A DNA stretch of 64,000 bases from positions 124,001 through 188,000 of the forward strand of contig NZ_BMHM01000005.1 of NCBI RefSeq assembly GCF_014640815.1, in the 5' to 3' direction. Source of the stretch: Vreelandella lutescens. GTDB taxonomy: Bacteria > Pseudomonadota > Gammaproteobacteria > Pseudomonadales > Halomonadaceae. Shown piece after piece: positions 35,305-45,495 of this stretch. Numbering within the stretch: the first letter of the stretch is position 1; each line of letters opens with the position of its first letter. A program made the position numbers and the translations under genes. The notes below the pieces were generated by a model, which was not told the origin of the DNA, ran no database searches, and was given only the letters and a program-made list of their open reading frames with translations.

Positions 35305-38300
35305 TCATTTGCTCCGCCAAAACCCCAACACCGGGTGATACCCCCACCGCTGGTTTCTAGCCGAGGCCGTCACCGTCCCAAAGGTTCGGGCGGCGCGATC
35401 TAGGGAGATATCCAGGTCTTCCGCCAAGTCAGCCAGTGCCGTTAAGTAGTCGCTTGCGCCCCAGGGTTGAATCCGCTCGCCCTGCTCTTTTGTTAGGTCT
35501 ACCCGCACCAGCAGGCTCTCCTCCACCGGCACATAGAGCTTTTCACCGCGCCTTGCGCCATCGTCTACGCGGTGTAGCGTCCAGGTTTCACCGCCCTCAT
35601 CGGGCAGCAGCGCTAGCGTTATTTCAGGTTCAAGCTGCTTACGAAACGGGTCACGTTGGATCAACACACCGGTTAAATGCAGCTGCGGCATCACATGCCA
35701 GCTATAGGCGCCTAAGGGCGGCGGCTTAGGTGTTTTGCCGATTCGTAGCTCTTTTTTGGTTAACGGCTCGGCGGGCTGCTCGATCATCAGTTGGTGTAGC
35801 CGCTCGTGCTCCAGGTCTACCAGGCTATCTTTGGCGTGCAGCGTTTCCCGCGCCAGCACACGGGGGCGTGCATCAATTACCTTGTACTCATCTTCCGTTA
35901 ACAGCTCACTAAGCGAGTGGCTACTTAGCCGCCATTGAAGATCTGTTTCAAAGCCAGGTTTGTGGAAGGCAGGCTTTCCAGATTGCTCTAAATGTTTGAG
36001 GTTAGTATCGAGCAGCAAGATATTGGGCGATTCACAAACTTGCTCGCGGTGTCGGCGTACGCGGCCCGCCAGTTGGATAATCGAGCGCATAGAAGAAGGC
36101 TCCACTATGGCCCAATCATAGTCGTGGTCGCGGCCCACCTCCGTTACCGGCGAGCCAAGCACGATAAACAAGTGGTCGCTTTCTTCGCTGCTATCCAGCA
36201 GGCGGCGGATATCCGGCTGCTGGAAAACGCGATCAGGCTCCGCCCGTTGCAGTGTTCTATCTAACTGGCGCTCAATACCAGAGCGCATCACCAACGGGTG
36301 GCGGGAGTGGTAAACGCAGAGGTGAATGTGCACACCTTCCGGCGCGCCCTGCTGAAACAGCGCCCTGGCGACATCCACTAAGGGATCAATATTAGCCATG
36401 CGAACCAAGCCAAAGCTGACGCGTTTGCCCGAATGCGGGTCAACGGAGTGATGCTGCTGGTGGAGTGCTAGCGCATTCTCACGCAGTAGGGTCGCAATGG
36501 CTGGCCTTATCTCTTCAGGGCGTTTGCCCAGCGGCGGCAACGCTAAAATATCCGCGCGGCGGCGTACCGGGCTTTTGGCGAGGCGCTCTAACCGACGCTT
36601 GGCAAAGTCTTGATGCGCGGCCTTGAAAGTTTCGCTACTGGCACAGTTTTCATGCTGGCGGTCATGCTCGTCGAACCAGGCGCAGCAAATATCCACCGCC
36701 AAACCCGGTTCGCCCCGGTGGCGCTGAAAGGCTTCGCGACCGCTGCGATAGGCTTCATACAAACCCTCCACCAGCGCAGGCGGCAAGGTGGCCGATGAAA
36801 GTAGCACTCGTGAACCTAGCAGCCCCGCCCAATTGACGAGCCGGGTAAGCACCGGCAGGTCGTTGATATCGAAATCGTCGATTTCGTCGAGTACTAAATC
36901 GCTGCTCATCAGGCGCAGCATGGGCACGATCTGCCGCCCGCCGCGTGTGCTTTCCGTGGCGGGCACTAGATGGTCAACGGTACATACTAAAATGGGCGCG
37001 GCGATCAGCGCGCGAGTGCCTGGCTCATCGCTTAAACGGCGCAGTACCGGGTGGCTATCAAAATTGCCGTCAAACACCACGTGAGCATCTTCTTCGATCA
37101 GCGCCTGTTTAGATGCTGAGCCACTGGCTTCGGCTTCTTGCTCGTAGTGCTCAAACAGCGCTTTATTAGCACTGCCACCCACGCGCACGGCGAGTTCATC
37201 TTCACCCAAATGCAAACGGTCGCGAAGGGCTTGGCCAGTTTGCAGGGTTAGCGTGCGCAGCCCCAGCGCGATGCTAAAGCGCGCGCCCTGCTGGGGGTCG
37301 GCCAGGGCATACATAATGCGCCCATTGGCGAGGGTTTTACCGCAGCCGGTAGACGCCATATTAATGCCAAAAAAGCCTTGGCGCTGGCTGCGCTCCCTAA
37401 GCGATTGCGCTAGGTCGAAAGCTTTATCCTGCCAGCGAAAGCGTGGGTGGCTACTGCGTTTACGAAAGCCTTTATGGCGCGCTAAACGGGGTAAGTGGCT
37501 ATCTACACTGGGTAGCGCACGGGCAACCGCTGCCGCGTGTTTTTCAACCCCTAAAATATGCTCATCCAACGGCTGATTGGGCTTGCCAGTTTTGCGCACG
37601 GTATTGGCAATTAACGGGTAGTTGGGCTCGCCGCGCACGCGATGCTGGAGGTCTTCTAGGCTTGAGTAGTGGTGGTCGGCCAGCATTAAGCTAAGCCGGG
37701 CTAAGTGCATAACGTAGCGGCTTTCCAGCCAGTGGCTACCAGTTTGCAGCCGTGCCTGTAACCGCGTGGCAAGCTTTGTGGCACGCTCACGCCAACGTGG
37801 CGTACTAACGGGCAACCCCCTTTTAAACTGCCAGTATGGCGCAATACGTTTAGGGTCTTGGGTCTCAGGAATCTCGTTCCACTCGGCATGAATAGAGGCA
37901 AACAGCGCACCTAGTTGCTCCGATTGAAGTGGCGTATTTCCTCTGCCCCAACGTCGTTCAGCCGCGCCATCGCGTTCCGGTGGCTTTAACGGTAACCGGT
38001 GGTGGCTAAGCACTAGCCAACCCAGCGCAGCCGCCAACGGGGGTAAACGGCTAAACACCGCAGAGGTGGGTGTATCTAGCCCGTCGCGCTCTAATCCCTC
38101 CAGCCAGTCTTGCTCTTGATAGTTACCTTCAGCCAGACGCGCCAACCAGGCAGCGTCGTCATCACTTCCCACAAATGCTTGGAACAGGCGGAGCGATATC
38201 CACTCATGACGGTATAAGTTGCGCCCATCTACTTTGCCTTTGAGCCGCTGCTGAAAGGCATCACAGGCTTTCCCAAGATCGTGCAGTAACGCGGCCAAGG

Positions 38301-38649
38301 CGGTGAGCAGAAGAATATCTTCACCGCTGTGCCAGTCATTTTCATCGCGGCGGCGCAAGATATCGCGGGCGGTGGTATTGGTCGGTACCGCACCATTGAG
38401 ATTGAACTGGGCAGCATCCCCCACCACCCACATCAGCTCGCTGTGATCGTGGCCACGAATCCAGTGGCAGGCAACGGCAGTATTTTTACGGGCCGTCTTA
38501 CGTAGTAGCTTACGCAGCGTATCCAGCCCGGCTTGGGTAATGGGCGTTTGCCACGTGCGGTCACCCCGGCGTTCGGCAAACTGGTCGAGGATGCGGCGTG
38601 TTTCTTTTAGGGCATTTTTATTGCACTGGGAAATTAGCAGCACGTTCAT
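35305..38649 (-). CDS. cas3: Cas2-Cas3 fusion (type I-F nuclease-helicase with Cas2 domain)
   Basis: An 1114-residue protein that combines adaptation and interference. The N-terminal ~95 residues form a Cas2-like domain (MNVLLISQCNKNALKETRRI). The HD nuclease shows HDLGK at 123-127 and a second His at 148. The SF2 helicase has STGCGKT at 433-439, DEID at 588-591, SAT at 619-621 and a late AGRVRRH motif. Together with Cas1 it forms the I-F integration complex, and it degrades DNA recruited by Csy. It overlaps cas1 by 4 nt. All nuclease and helicase motifs look intact. Confidence 0.97.
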   Translation of the reverse strand: MNVLLISQCNKNALKETRRILDQFAERRGDRTWQTPITQAGLDTLRKLLRKTARKNTAVACHWIRGHDHSELMWVVGDAAQFNLNGAVPTNTTARDILRRRDENDWHSGEDILLLTALAALLHDLGKACDAFQQRLKGKVDGRNLYRHEWISLRLFQAFVGSDDDAAWLARLAEGNYQEQDWLEGLERDGLDTPTSAVFSRLPPLAAALGWLVLSHHRLPLKPPERDGAAERRWGRGNTPLQSEQLGALFASIHAEWNEIPETQDPKRIAPYWQFKRGLPVSTPRWRERATKLATRLQARLQTGSHWLESRYVMHLARLSLMLADHHYSSLEDLQHRVRGEPNYPLIANTVRKTGKPNQPLDEHILGVEKHAAAVARALPSVDSHLPRLARHKGFRKRSSHPRFRWQDKAFDLAQSLRERSQRQGFFGINMASTGCGKTLANGRIMYALADPQQGARFSIALGLRTLTLQTGQALRDRLHLGEDELAVRVGGSANKALFEHYEQEAEASGSASKQALIEEDAHVVFDGNFDSHPVLRRLSDEPGTRALIAAPILVCTVDHLVPATESTRGGRQIVPMLRLMSSDLVLDEIDDFDINDLPVLTRLVNWAGLLGSRVLLSSATLPPALVEGLYEAYRSGREAFQRHRGEPGLAVDICCAWFDEHDRQHENCASSETFKAAHQDFAKRRLERLAKSPVRRRADILALPPLGKRPEEIRPAIATLLRENALALHQQHHSVDPHSGKRVSFGLVRMANIDPLVDVARALFQQGAPEGVHIHLCVYHSRHPLVMRSGIERQLDRTLQRAEPDRVFQQPDIRRLLDSSEESDHLFIVLGSPVTEVGRDHDYDWAIVEPSSMRSIIQLAGRVRRHREQVCESPNILLLDTNLKHLEQSGKPAFHKPGFETDLQWRLSSHSLSELLTEDEYKVIDARPRVLARETLHAKDSLVDLEHERLHQLMIEQPAEPLTKKELRIGKTPKPPPLGAYSWHVMPQLHLTGVLIQRDPFRKQLEPEITLALLPDEGGETWTLHRVDDGARRGEKLYVPVEESLLVRVDLTKEQGERIQPWGASDYLTALADLAEDLDISLDRAARTFGTVTASARNQRWGYHPVLGFWRSK

Positions 38650-39632
38650 GAATCGCCGCTCCCCAGTTCTTGCCCCAGCGCCTGGGCGACTTCCTTGAGC
38701 GTATCAATCATAAAATCGAGGGATTCAGTGCGGGTTAAGCGCTCAATACAGGCTTGGCGGAACTCTTGCTCTTCATCGCCGCGCATGGCGGAAATAAATG
38801 CCTGGGGCAGGATGACGGCGTCTTTCACCAAGTCGGCTACATCAAACACCAAGCCGCCCCGGCGGGTTTTGCCATGAAGTACCGCCAATCCATGAGGAAT
38901 GCCAAGTACCCAAGTGGCGGTGGCCGCCAATCCGTAAGCCAAATAGTTGCCGTGATCGAGAAAGCGGTTGGCGGGGTCGGTGCCTGTGCCACGCTTGGCT
39001 CGGGTGAAATCACCGTAGTCGACGGCATTCACAGCGAGTTTAAACAGCGTTTTAGTTAATCGCGCTTCTAAGGTGAGCAGATCGACAGTACTGGGGGCAT
39101 GCTTGATCGCTTCGCGGTGATGGTTGAGCGCGCTGTGCAGGTGATCGGTTGAAATAGTAAAGCCTGCGTCTTTCATCACTCGGCTTGTCCACAGCGCTTC
39201 AATACGCGCAAGGCGCGCCTGCTGAAATGCGCGGGCGGCATCCAAGCGTTTGGCATCATCAAACCAGAAGCGTACCCAGTATTGCAGGTACTCCGTGGGC
39301 CGGTACTCGCTTTGTGGCGTCAGCCAGGCAACGTCCACATCCACTTCATTGGCAGCAAACAGCGGTGTGCCACCGCCTCCACAGAATCCGACTAACACAC
39401 CCGCTTTGGCGAGTTCACGCATGGCGGCTTGGGTAATAGAGGTGCCTGTCCCCAGCAAAATCGAGGTGGTATTAGCGATGGGAATATTCCAGTAGCGGGA
39501 TTTGCTGCCCTCATCGGTGACGTACTCCACTCGCCCACCGTTCACTAATACTCGGCAGTGCTGGAGGTAGTAGAGATTGGCACGCTTGGAATGCAGGATG
39601 GTTTTAAGATCAGAAGGCGAAAAGTCATCCAT
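38646..39632 (-). CDS. cas1: Cas1 integrase, type I-F
   Basis: The CRISPR adaptation integrase, 328 residues. The N-terminal beta domain (LKTILHSKRANLYYLQHCRV) is followed by the helical catalytic domain. The metal-ligand Glu lies in LTLEARLTK, His in GIPHGLAVLHG and Asp in FDVADLVKD. The start ATG has AGGAGAG upstream, and an ATGA overlap couples it to cas2-3. It heads the cas1-cas2/3 unit. The promoter in the 110 bp upstream is not obvious. Confidence 0.97.
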   Translation of the reverse strand: MDDFSPSDLKTILHSKRANLYYLQHCRVLVNGGRVEYVTDEGSKSRYWNIPIANTTSILLGTGTSITQAAMRELAKAGVLVGFCGGGGTPLFAANEVDVDVAWLTPQSEYRPTEYLQYWVRFWFDDAKRLDAARAFQQARLARIEALWTSRVMKDAGFTISTDHLHSALNHHREAIKHAPSTVDLLTLEARLTKTLFKLAVNAVDYGDFTRAKRGTGTDPANRFLDHGNYLAYGLAATATWVLGIPHGLAVLHGKTRRGGLVFDVADLVKDAVILPQAFISAMRGDEEQEFRQACIERLTRTESLDFMIDTLKEVAQALGQELGSGDS

Positions 39633-39788
39633 GGCAGCTCTCCTATTTTCTTACCCCCATCTAAGCACCCTTCGCTTTAAAACGCCATTGATCCTCATCA
39701 CACTTTGCCCACTCGCTTTACACGCTCGTAGCGCTCCCCTGCCGTGCTACGCTTAACGCATTCATATCGATTACTTTGGGGCTCATCC

Positions 39789-40457
39789 ATGCAGTTACGT
39801 CAACGTTTACGAGTGGGCTTAGCGGCGGGGGCGGCGCTGTTGGTGTCGCTGCCTGTTCAGGCACAAACCAGTGCGGATTGGGCGGCTTACGATGAGGTGT
39901 TTGAGCGTGGGGCGCAGCACGCGCAGTGGTGGGATGCGGGTTGGACGGGCATCTATGCCGCCAGCCTTGCGTATGATGCTTACCAGTCCAGTGAAGCCAG
40001 CGACCCGGACGACCGTTTTGATGCCCGCGTTGGGGTCGTGAAATCGGCGTTAGCCCTAGGCGGTATGCTGACTGACCGCCAGCCGCATCAGGCGGCGCTG
40101 GTAGAGTACGAGCGCCTTAAAGCGCAGGGCGAATTAAGCGGCGTGCAAGCCTTGGGGTTGCAGCTGGCCCAGGCAGAACGCGAGCGCCGGGGATGGGAAG
40201 CGCGGGTCAGCTCGCTGGTGGTGAATACGGTGGCAGGCGCGGTGATTGCGGCTGACGGGCGCGAGCGCGATGGTGCCGTCAACTTTGCGACGGGCATGCT
40301 GATTAATGAACTGCAAATTTGGACGCAGCCCAACCAAGCCTCCAGCGCGATCAACCGCTTTCAGCCCGCCCGCGTTTCGTTTGGCCCTCTCACGCTGGAA
40401 GGTGAATACGCGCTGATGGTGTCGCCCCAACAGATTGGGGCTACCTGGCGCTATTAA
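39789..40457 (+). CDS. Exported protein of unknown function
   Basis: A 222-residue hypothetical protein. A basic signal peptide (MQLRQRLRVGLAAGAALLVS) ends in VQAQ. The mature part has aromatic-rich helices (AQWWDAGWTGIYAASLAYDAY), a hydrophobic segment around SSLVVNTVAGAVIAADG, and a beta-rich end (FGPLTLEGEYALMVSPQQIG). It could be a periplasmic or outer-membrane-associated protein. I chose the ATG that starts the signal peptide; an ATG 15 codons earlier precedes a non-signal stretch. It lies between cas1 and the zinc operon. Confidence 0.7.
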   Translation: MQLRQRLRVGLAAGAALLVSLPVQAQTSADWAAYDEVFERGAQHAQWWDAGWTGIYAASLAYDAYQSSEASDPDDRFDARVGVVKSALALGGMLTDRQPHQAALVEYERLKAQGELSGVQALGLQLAQAERERRGWEARVSSLVVNTVAGAVIAADGRERDGAVNFATGMLINELQIWTQPNQASSAINRFQPARVSFGPLTLEGEYALMVSPQQIGATWRY

Positions 40458-40625
40458 ATCGTCCTTACCTCCGCCATTTGCCTACCCCTCACCGTGCCCG
40501 CTGTTGTTAGCCCTTTAGTCATTAACCACTACGGGGCACTTTTTACGTGGTTCAAAGATTAGCGCGCTTACCGTTGTCAGCGCGCTGTGAGCGCGTAAAA
40601 TATCCGCCACTTTTTTTGGTTTCAT

Positions 40626-40648
40626 CAAATGTTATGTTATAACTTATT
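40626..40648 (+). promoter_or_regulatory. Zur-binding site upstream of the zinc uptake operon
   Basis: AAATGTTAT (40627-40635) and TATAAC (40638-40643) align with the enterobacterial Zur consensus (GAAATGTTATANTATAACATTTC) at nearly every position except the distal end of the right arm. It lies 22 bp before the first gene of the operon, so zinc-loaded Zur should repress it. Confidence 0.8.
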
Positions 40649-40670
40649 TATTCGTTAGCGAGGTCGCTCG

Positions 40671-40820
40671 ATGAGTGAGCATATGCATCGCCATAACAAG
40701 GAAGGTCCTTGTCATTTTTCGTTGATGTCGCTGTCGGCCACTAAGCGGCTGGGCTTTGTTGCGCTGCCATTGCTGGCCCTGTGGGGGCTAGTGGTGTGGG
40801 CAGGCGGGTGGCCGCTATGA
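40671..40820 (+). CDS. Small His/Cys-bearing membrane protein in the zinc operon
   Basis: A 49-residue protein that is the first gene after the Zur box. The N-terminus has clustered potential metal ligands (HMHRH at residues 4-8, Cys14-His15). One transmembrane helix follows (about 27-45, GFVALPLLALWGLVVWAGGW). Its TGA overlaps the znuC ATG (ATGA), so translation should be coupled. This suggests a zinc-handling accessory peptide or a translational leader for znuC. I do not recognise a named family. Confidence 0.6.
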   Translation: MSEHMHRHNKEGPCHFSLMSLSATKRLGFVALPLLALWGLVVWAGGWPL

Positions 40821-41551
40821 GCGAGCGTTCCTCTTCGCGCTTGCAGCTGCACGACCTGCACTTGGCCCAGGGCCGCCGCACGGTGCTAGAGCATGTGGAT
40901 GGCGATATTAAACCCGGCGCGATTACCGCGCTCATTGGTGCGAACGGTGCCGGTAAAAGCACGCTGATTCAGGCCATTATGGGTGAACTGCGGCCCATTA
41001 GCGGCAAGGTGGTATGTACGGTGGATAAAGCCCGCCGTGCCTGGCTGCCCCAGCAGCTGGCGTTAGACCTCACCTTCCCCATGAGCGTGGAAGAGCTGGT
41101 CATGACCGGCAGTTGGCCAAGCCACGGGGCGATGAAAGGCTACTGTGCCGCCCATTACCGTAAAGGCCGCGAGATTATGGCGCGCCTGGGGATTTCGCAC
41201 TTGGCTCACCGCCCGCTGGGCGAGCTTTCCGGCGGCCAGCGCCAGCGGGCGCTGATTGGCCGCACGCTGATGCAGGAAGCGGAGCTGCTGCTGCTAGACG
41301 AGCCGTTTGCCAATGTAGATAGCGATACGGTCGATATTTTGATTCGCATTTTGCGCCAGATGGCCGACGAGGGCGTCACGATCATTATTGTGTTGCACGA
41401 TATGGACCACCTGCGCCGCTTGGCGGATGAGGTGTTGATGCTTAATGGCGGCCATGGCCGCTGGGTCGCTCCCAGCGCGCTTAACCACCAGCATGCCCCG
41501 GCCCAAGTGGTGCCGTTTACCTTAGGAGGCCGTCATGCTGGCACTGCTTGA
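40817..41551 (+). CDS. znuC: Zinc ABC transporter ATP-binding protein ZnuC
   Basis: The cytoplasmic ATPase of high-affinity zinc import, 244 residues. It has Walker A GANGAGKST, the signature LSGGQRQR, Walker B LLLLDEPFANVD and the switch His in VLHDMDH. The ATG at 40817 gives the usual ZnuC start and overlaps the preceding small gene by 4 nt. An upstream ATG in the same frame would lie inside that gene. It overlaps znuB by 17 nt. Confidence 0.93.
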   Translation: MSERSSSRLQLHDLHLAQGRRTVLEHVDGDIKPGAITALIGANGAGKSTLIQAIMGELRPISGKVVCTVDKARRAWLPQQLALDLTFPMSVEELVMTGSWPSHGAMKGYCAAHYRKGREIMARLGISHLAHRPLGELSGGQRQRALIGRTLMQEAELLLLDEPFANVDSDTVDILIRILRQMADEGVTIIIVLHDMDHLRRLADEVLMLNGGHGRWVAPSALNHQHAPAQVVPFTLGGRHAGTA

Positions 41552-42425
41552 TGCATGGTTCATTGCACCGTTTGATTACGGCTTTATGCGCCGTGCCGTG
41601 GTTGGCGGGCTTGCCCTTTCACTGGCCGCCCCGCCGCTGGGAGTGTTTTTGGTGCTGCGCGGCATGAGCCTGATTGGCGATGCCATGGCCCATGCCATTT
41701 TACCTGGCGTGGCACTGGGCTTTTTGCTGGCGGGATTTTCGCTGCCGGTGATGAGCGTGGGCGGCGTGCTGTTTGGGGTATTAGTGGCGCTACTGGCAGG
41801 GGCGGTCTCGAAAATGGGCGGCCAGCGGGAAGATGCGGCCATGGCGAGCTTTTTTATTATTTCGTTGGCCGCCGGGGTCATGCTGATTTCCATGGGGGGC
41901 AGCAGCGTGGATTTAACCCACGTGCTGTTCGGCTCCATTTTGGCGATTAACTCCACGGCGCTGCTGCTGATCGCCTCAATCAGTACGCTCATTGTGATCA
42001 CCCTGGCGATTATCTTCCGCGCCCTGGTGGTGGAGTGTTTAGATCCGCTGTTTTTACGCGGCCAAAGTAGTCGCAGCGGTTGGGTACATAGCGTCTTTTT
42101 AGGGCTGCTGGTACTGAACTTAACGGCGGGCTTCCAAACCCTGGGCACGCTGATGGCCGTTGGCTTAATGATGCTGCCCGCTACGGCAGCACGGTTTTGG
42201 AGCAAGCGGTTAGAAGGCTTGATCGGTATTGCCGTGGTGTTAGCAATGCTGGCCAGCACCGGCGGGCTGCTGCTGTCGTTTCATTTGGACACGCCCTCAG
42301 GCCCCAGCATTATTTTGCTGGCCGGGGTGGCGTATTTACTCTCGGCGCTGTTTGGCCGTTACCACAGCTTGGCCGCCAAGCTGCGACGCAAAACCACGCC
42401 TTTGGCGCTGGAACAGTCGCACTAG
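41535..42425 (+). CDS. znuB: Zinc ABC transporter permease ZnuB
   Basis: An inner-membrane permease of 296 residues from the ABC-3 family, with eight or nine helices. The conserved LRGMSLIGDAMAHAILPGVALG loop (about residues 38-60) is diagnostic of metal ABC permeases. GGTCTLGTLMAVGLMMLPAT-like sequence (FQTLGTLMAVGLMMLPATAA) follows later. TTAGGAGG precedes the ATG. It pairs with ZnuC and ZnuA to import Zn2+. Confidence 0.92.
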   Translation: MLALLDAWFIAPFDYGFMRRAVVGGLALSLAAPPLGVFLVLRGMSLIGDAMAHAILPGVALGFLLAGFSLPVMSVGGVLFGVLVALLAGAVSKMGGQREDAAMASFFIISLAAGVMLISMGGSSVDLTHVLFGSILAINSTALLLIASISTLIVITLAIIFRALVVECLDPLFLRGQSSRSGWVHSVFLGLLVLNLTAGFQTLGTLMAVGLMMLPATAARFWSKRLEGLIGIAVVLAMLASTGGLLLSFHLDTPSGPSIILLAGVAYLLSALFGRYHSLAAKLRRKTTPLALEQSH

Positions 42426-42469
42426 CGGGTTGATGTTCATACGGTTATTTCTTAAATCAGGAGCATGTT

Positions 42470-43582
<1,113 letters not shown>

Positions 43583-43600
43583 TCCATACCGTGAAGCGCA

Positions 43601-43628
43601 AAATACCGCCGAAAGGCGGTATTTTTTT
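43601..43628 (+). terminator. Intrinsic terminator after znuA
   Basis: AAATACCGCC pairs with GGCGGTATTT around loop GAAA, followed by a seven-T run. It ends the znu operon 18 bp past the znuA stop. Confidence 0.92.
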
Positions 43629-43713
43629 GCATTGCATTTTGCTCGGTGGATGGGGAGACTTGCACCACCGATTGTCGTTAACGTTGTTTAAACCACTGCA
43701 AAGAGCCACTACC

Positions 43714-44403
43714 ATGCGCCTAAACGCCGATTTTAGCCACTTTGCCTGTGTCACACCGGAGCAGTATCGCTGGGTTGCCTCGCCTAGCGCAGGTGTGGAA
43801 CGAATGATGCTAGACCGCATCGGCGATGAGGTAGCCCGCGCCACGAGCCTGGTGCGCTACGCGCCCAATAGCCAGTTCAGCCGCCATACTCACGACGGCG
43901 GTGAAGAAATTCTCGTGCTAGAAGGCGTGTTTGCGGATGAACATGGCCGCTACCCGGCGGGCAGCTACCTGCGCAACCCCATCGGTACCGGCCATACGCC
44001 GCAAATTGGCGAAGAGGGCGCGTTGATCCTGGTAAAGCTGCATCAGTTTGATGAGAACGACCTGCTTCAGCTTGCCATTCCCGCCCACCGCTTGCCCTGG
44101 CAACCCGACCGCAGGCCCGGCATTACGTATAAAATGCTGCACACCTATCAAAATGAGCGGGTCAGCCTGGAGCGTTGGGAGAGCGATATCACTATCGACT
44201 ACCCTTCACTGCCGGGTGGATTAGAACTGCTGGTGCTGGAAGGCTCGCTGTGCGATGCAAGCTGCGAGTATCCGGAAGGCAGCTGGTGCCGCTACCCACC
44301 CGGCGCGACCCCGCAACTTCGTGCAGGTCAGCAGGGGGTTATGATGTACGTGAAGCGTGGGCATCTTTCCGACGCCCTCTCCCACGCTAACGCGCCAAGC
44401 TAA
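43714..44403 (+). CDS. Double-cupin protein (ChrR-like cupin)
   Basis: A 229-residue protein with two cupin barrels. The first has the metal-site motif FSRHTHDGGEEILVLEG...G (about residues 55-80) and the PxG-type second motif PAGSYLRNPIGTGH. The second barrel has LELLVLEGSL and YPEGSWCRYPPG but lacks the His pair, so it is probably structural. This is the ChrR cupin pattern found in anti-sigma factors and dioxygenase-like proteins; no sigma factor gene is adjacent. The chosen ATG gives a normal cupin start. Function unknown. Confidence 0.8.
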   Translation: MRLNADFSHFACVTPEQYRWVASPSAGVERMMLDRIGDEVARATSLVRYAPNSQFSRHTHDGGEEILVLEGVFADEHGRYPAGSYLRNPIGTGHTPQIGEEGALILVKLHQFDENDLLQLAIPAHRLPWQPDRRPGITYKMLHTYQNERVSLERWESDITIDYPSLPGGLELLVLEGSLCDASCEYPEGSWCRYPPGATPQLRAGQQGVMMYVKRGHLSDALSHANAPS

Positions 44404-44752
44404 TAAACGGCAGCAAAGTGAGCAGTGCAATCAACACCACCGCCACTATAACGAGCGTGACCTGAAACGGATGCGCTAATAAGCGCCGCCATAGCGTGGG
44501 CGCTTCATTACGCGCCAGCGCTTCTTCATGGGCTTTTCGGGCGTTGGCTTGGCGCTCACTCTGGTACTCGGCCAGCACGTGCTCTGCTTGTTCGCGCTGG
44601 GCGGGGTTGCGCAGCCAAATGGCATCGACCCCCAGGCGGAAAAACCCCGCCTGGGTTTCGTACACATCAAAGCCATGCTCATCCAGCAGTTGGCGAACTT
44701 CCATGGCTTCTTCATCGGTGACATGTCGCAACCGAAACAGCAAGTGGGCCAT
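44387..44752 (-). CDS. DUF6164-like membrane-anchored protein
   Basis: A 121-residue protein with an N-terminal soluble domain starting MAHLLFRLRHVTDEEAMEVR. It resembles a signal-transducing DUF2007-like small fold (LLDEHGFDVYETQAGFFRLGVDAIWLRN), followed by a charged helix and a C-terminal transmembrane helix (about 96-117). This pattern fits DUF6164. It overlaps the 3' end of the convergent cupin gene by 17 bp. It starts just after gloA stops, so the two may be co-transcribed. Confidence 0.75.
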   Translation of the reverse strand: MAHLLFRLRHVTDEEAMEVRQLLDEHGFDVYETQAGFFRLGVDAIWLRNPAQREQAEHVLAEYQSERQANARKAHEEALARNEAPTLWRRLLAHPFQVTLVIVAVVLIALLTLLPFISLAR

Positions 44753-44753
44753 A

Positions 44754-45287
44754 TTAGTCGCCCATCGCTGCCATGCGGTCCGCTTGAATCACTTCGATCC
44801 AGTAGCCATCGGCATCTTTCACGAAGATGACGTCTTTCATTTTGCCTTGGTCGGCACGTTTAACGAAGGTGACGTCGTGCTCATCGAACCACGCTTGGGC
44901 GGCTTCTAAGTCCGGCACACTAAAGCAGATATGCCCGAAGCCTTGCGGCTCTGCGTTGCCATCGTGGTAGGCAAAGTCCTGCTCGTTTTCGGTGCCCCAG
45001 TTGTGGGTCAGCTCTAGCAGGCCCTTCTGGCTGAAGGTCCAGGCGGTACGGGCCTGGGTCTCTTCAGGCACGCTGTCGTTGGCTTCTACGTTGGCGAGGA
45101 AATAGAGCGAGAACTGCATCTCTTCGAAGTCCAGCCGCCGCAGCACCTGCATGCCGAACACTTTGGAGTAGAAGGCCAGCGCACGCTCGGGGTCTTTGAC
45201 CCGCAGCATGGTGTGATTTAAACGAAAGCCCTCGGTTTGGGGGGCTGCCGGGACGACACCTGGGTGCTGTTCACCTTGATACGACAT
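44754..45287 (-). CDS. gloA: Lactoylglutathione lyase (glyoxalase I)
   Basis: This enzyme converts the methylglyoxal-glutathione hemithioacetal to S-lactoylglutathione. The 177-residue, eukaryote-like long form has metal ligands His in LNHTMLRVKD, Glu in LLELTHNWG, His in GFGHICFSV and Glu in GYWIEVIQ. The extra helical N-terminus and the NEQDFAYHDGN loop suggest the zinc-type enzyme. I chose the ATG at 45287 with AGAGGAGAG upstream; a longer frame has no SD. Confidence 0.95.
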   Translation of the reverse strand: MSYQGEQHPGVVPAAPQTEGFRLNHTMLRVKDPERALAFYSKVFGMQVLRRLDFEEMQFSLYFLANVEANDSVPEETQARTAWTFSQKGLLELTHNWGTENEQDFAYHDGNAEPQGFGHICFSVPDLEAAQAWFDEHDVTFVKRADQGKMKDVIFVKDADGYWIEVIQADRMAAMGD

Positions 45288-45495
45288 ACAACTCTCCTCT
45301 TCGGTTTGGGCCATCATCCAAGCAGCGCGGCCATTGCGCAAATTCTTTGACGAACGTATTACTTTGTACAAGGCTTAGACTTTTAACATCGCCCGCCTTC
45401 TCGCACAGGCTCACTGTATGCTGATGGCACGGCTTATTTCCCCTGTTATGAGGGCGCGGAATGGAGAATTCCAGCCCTTTTCCCAAGGAGCCTTT

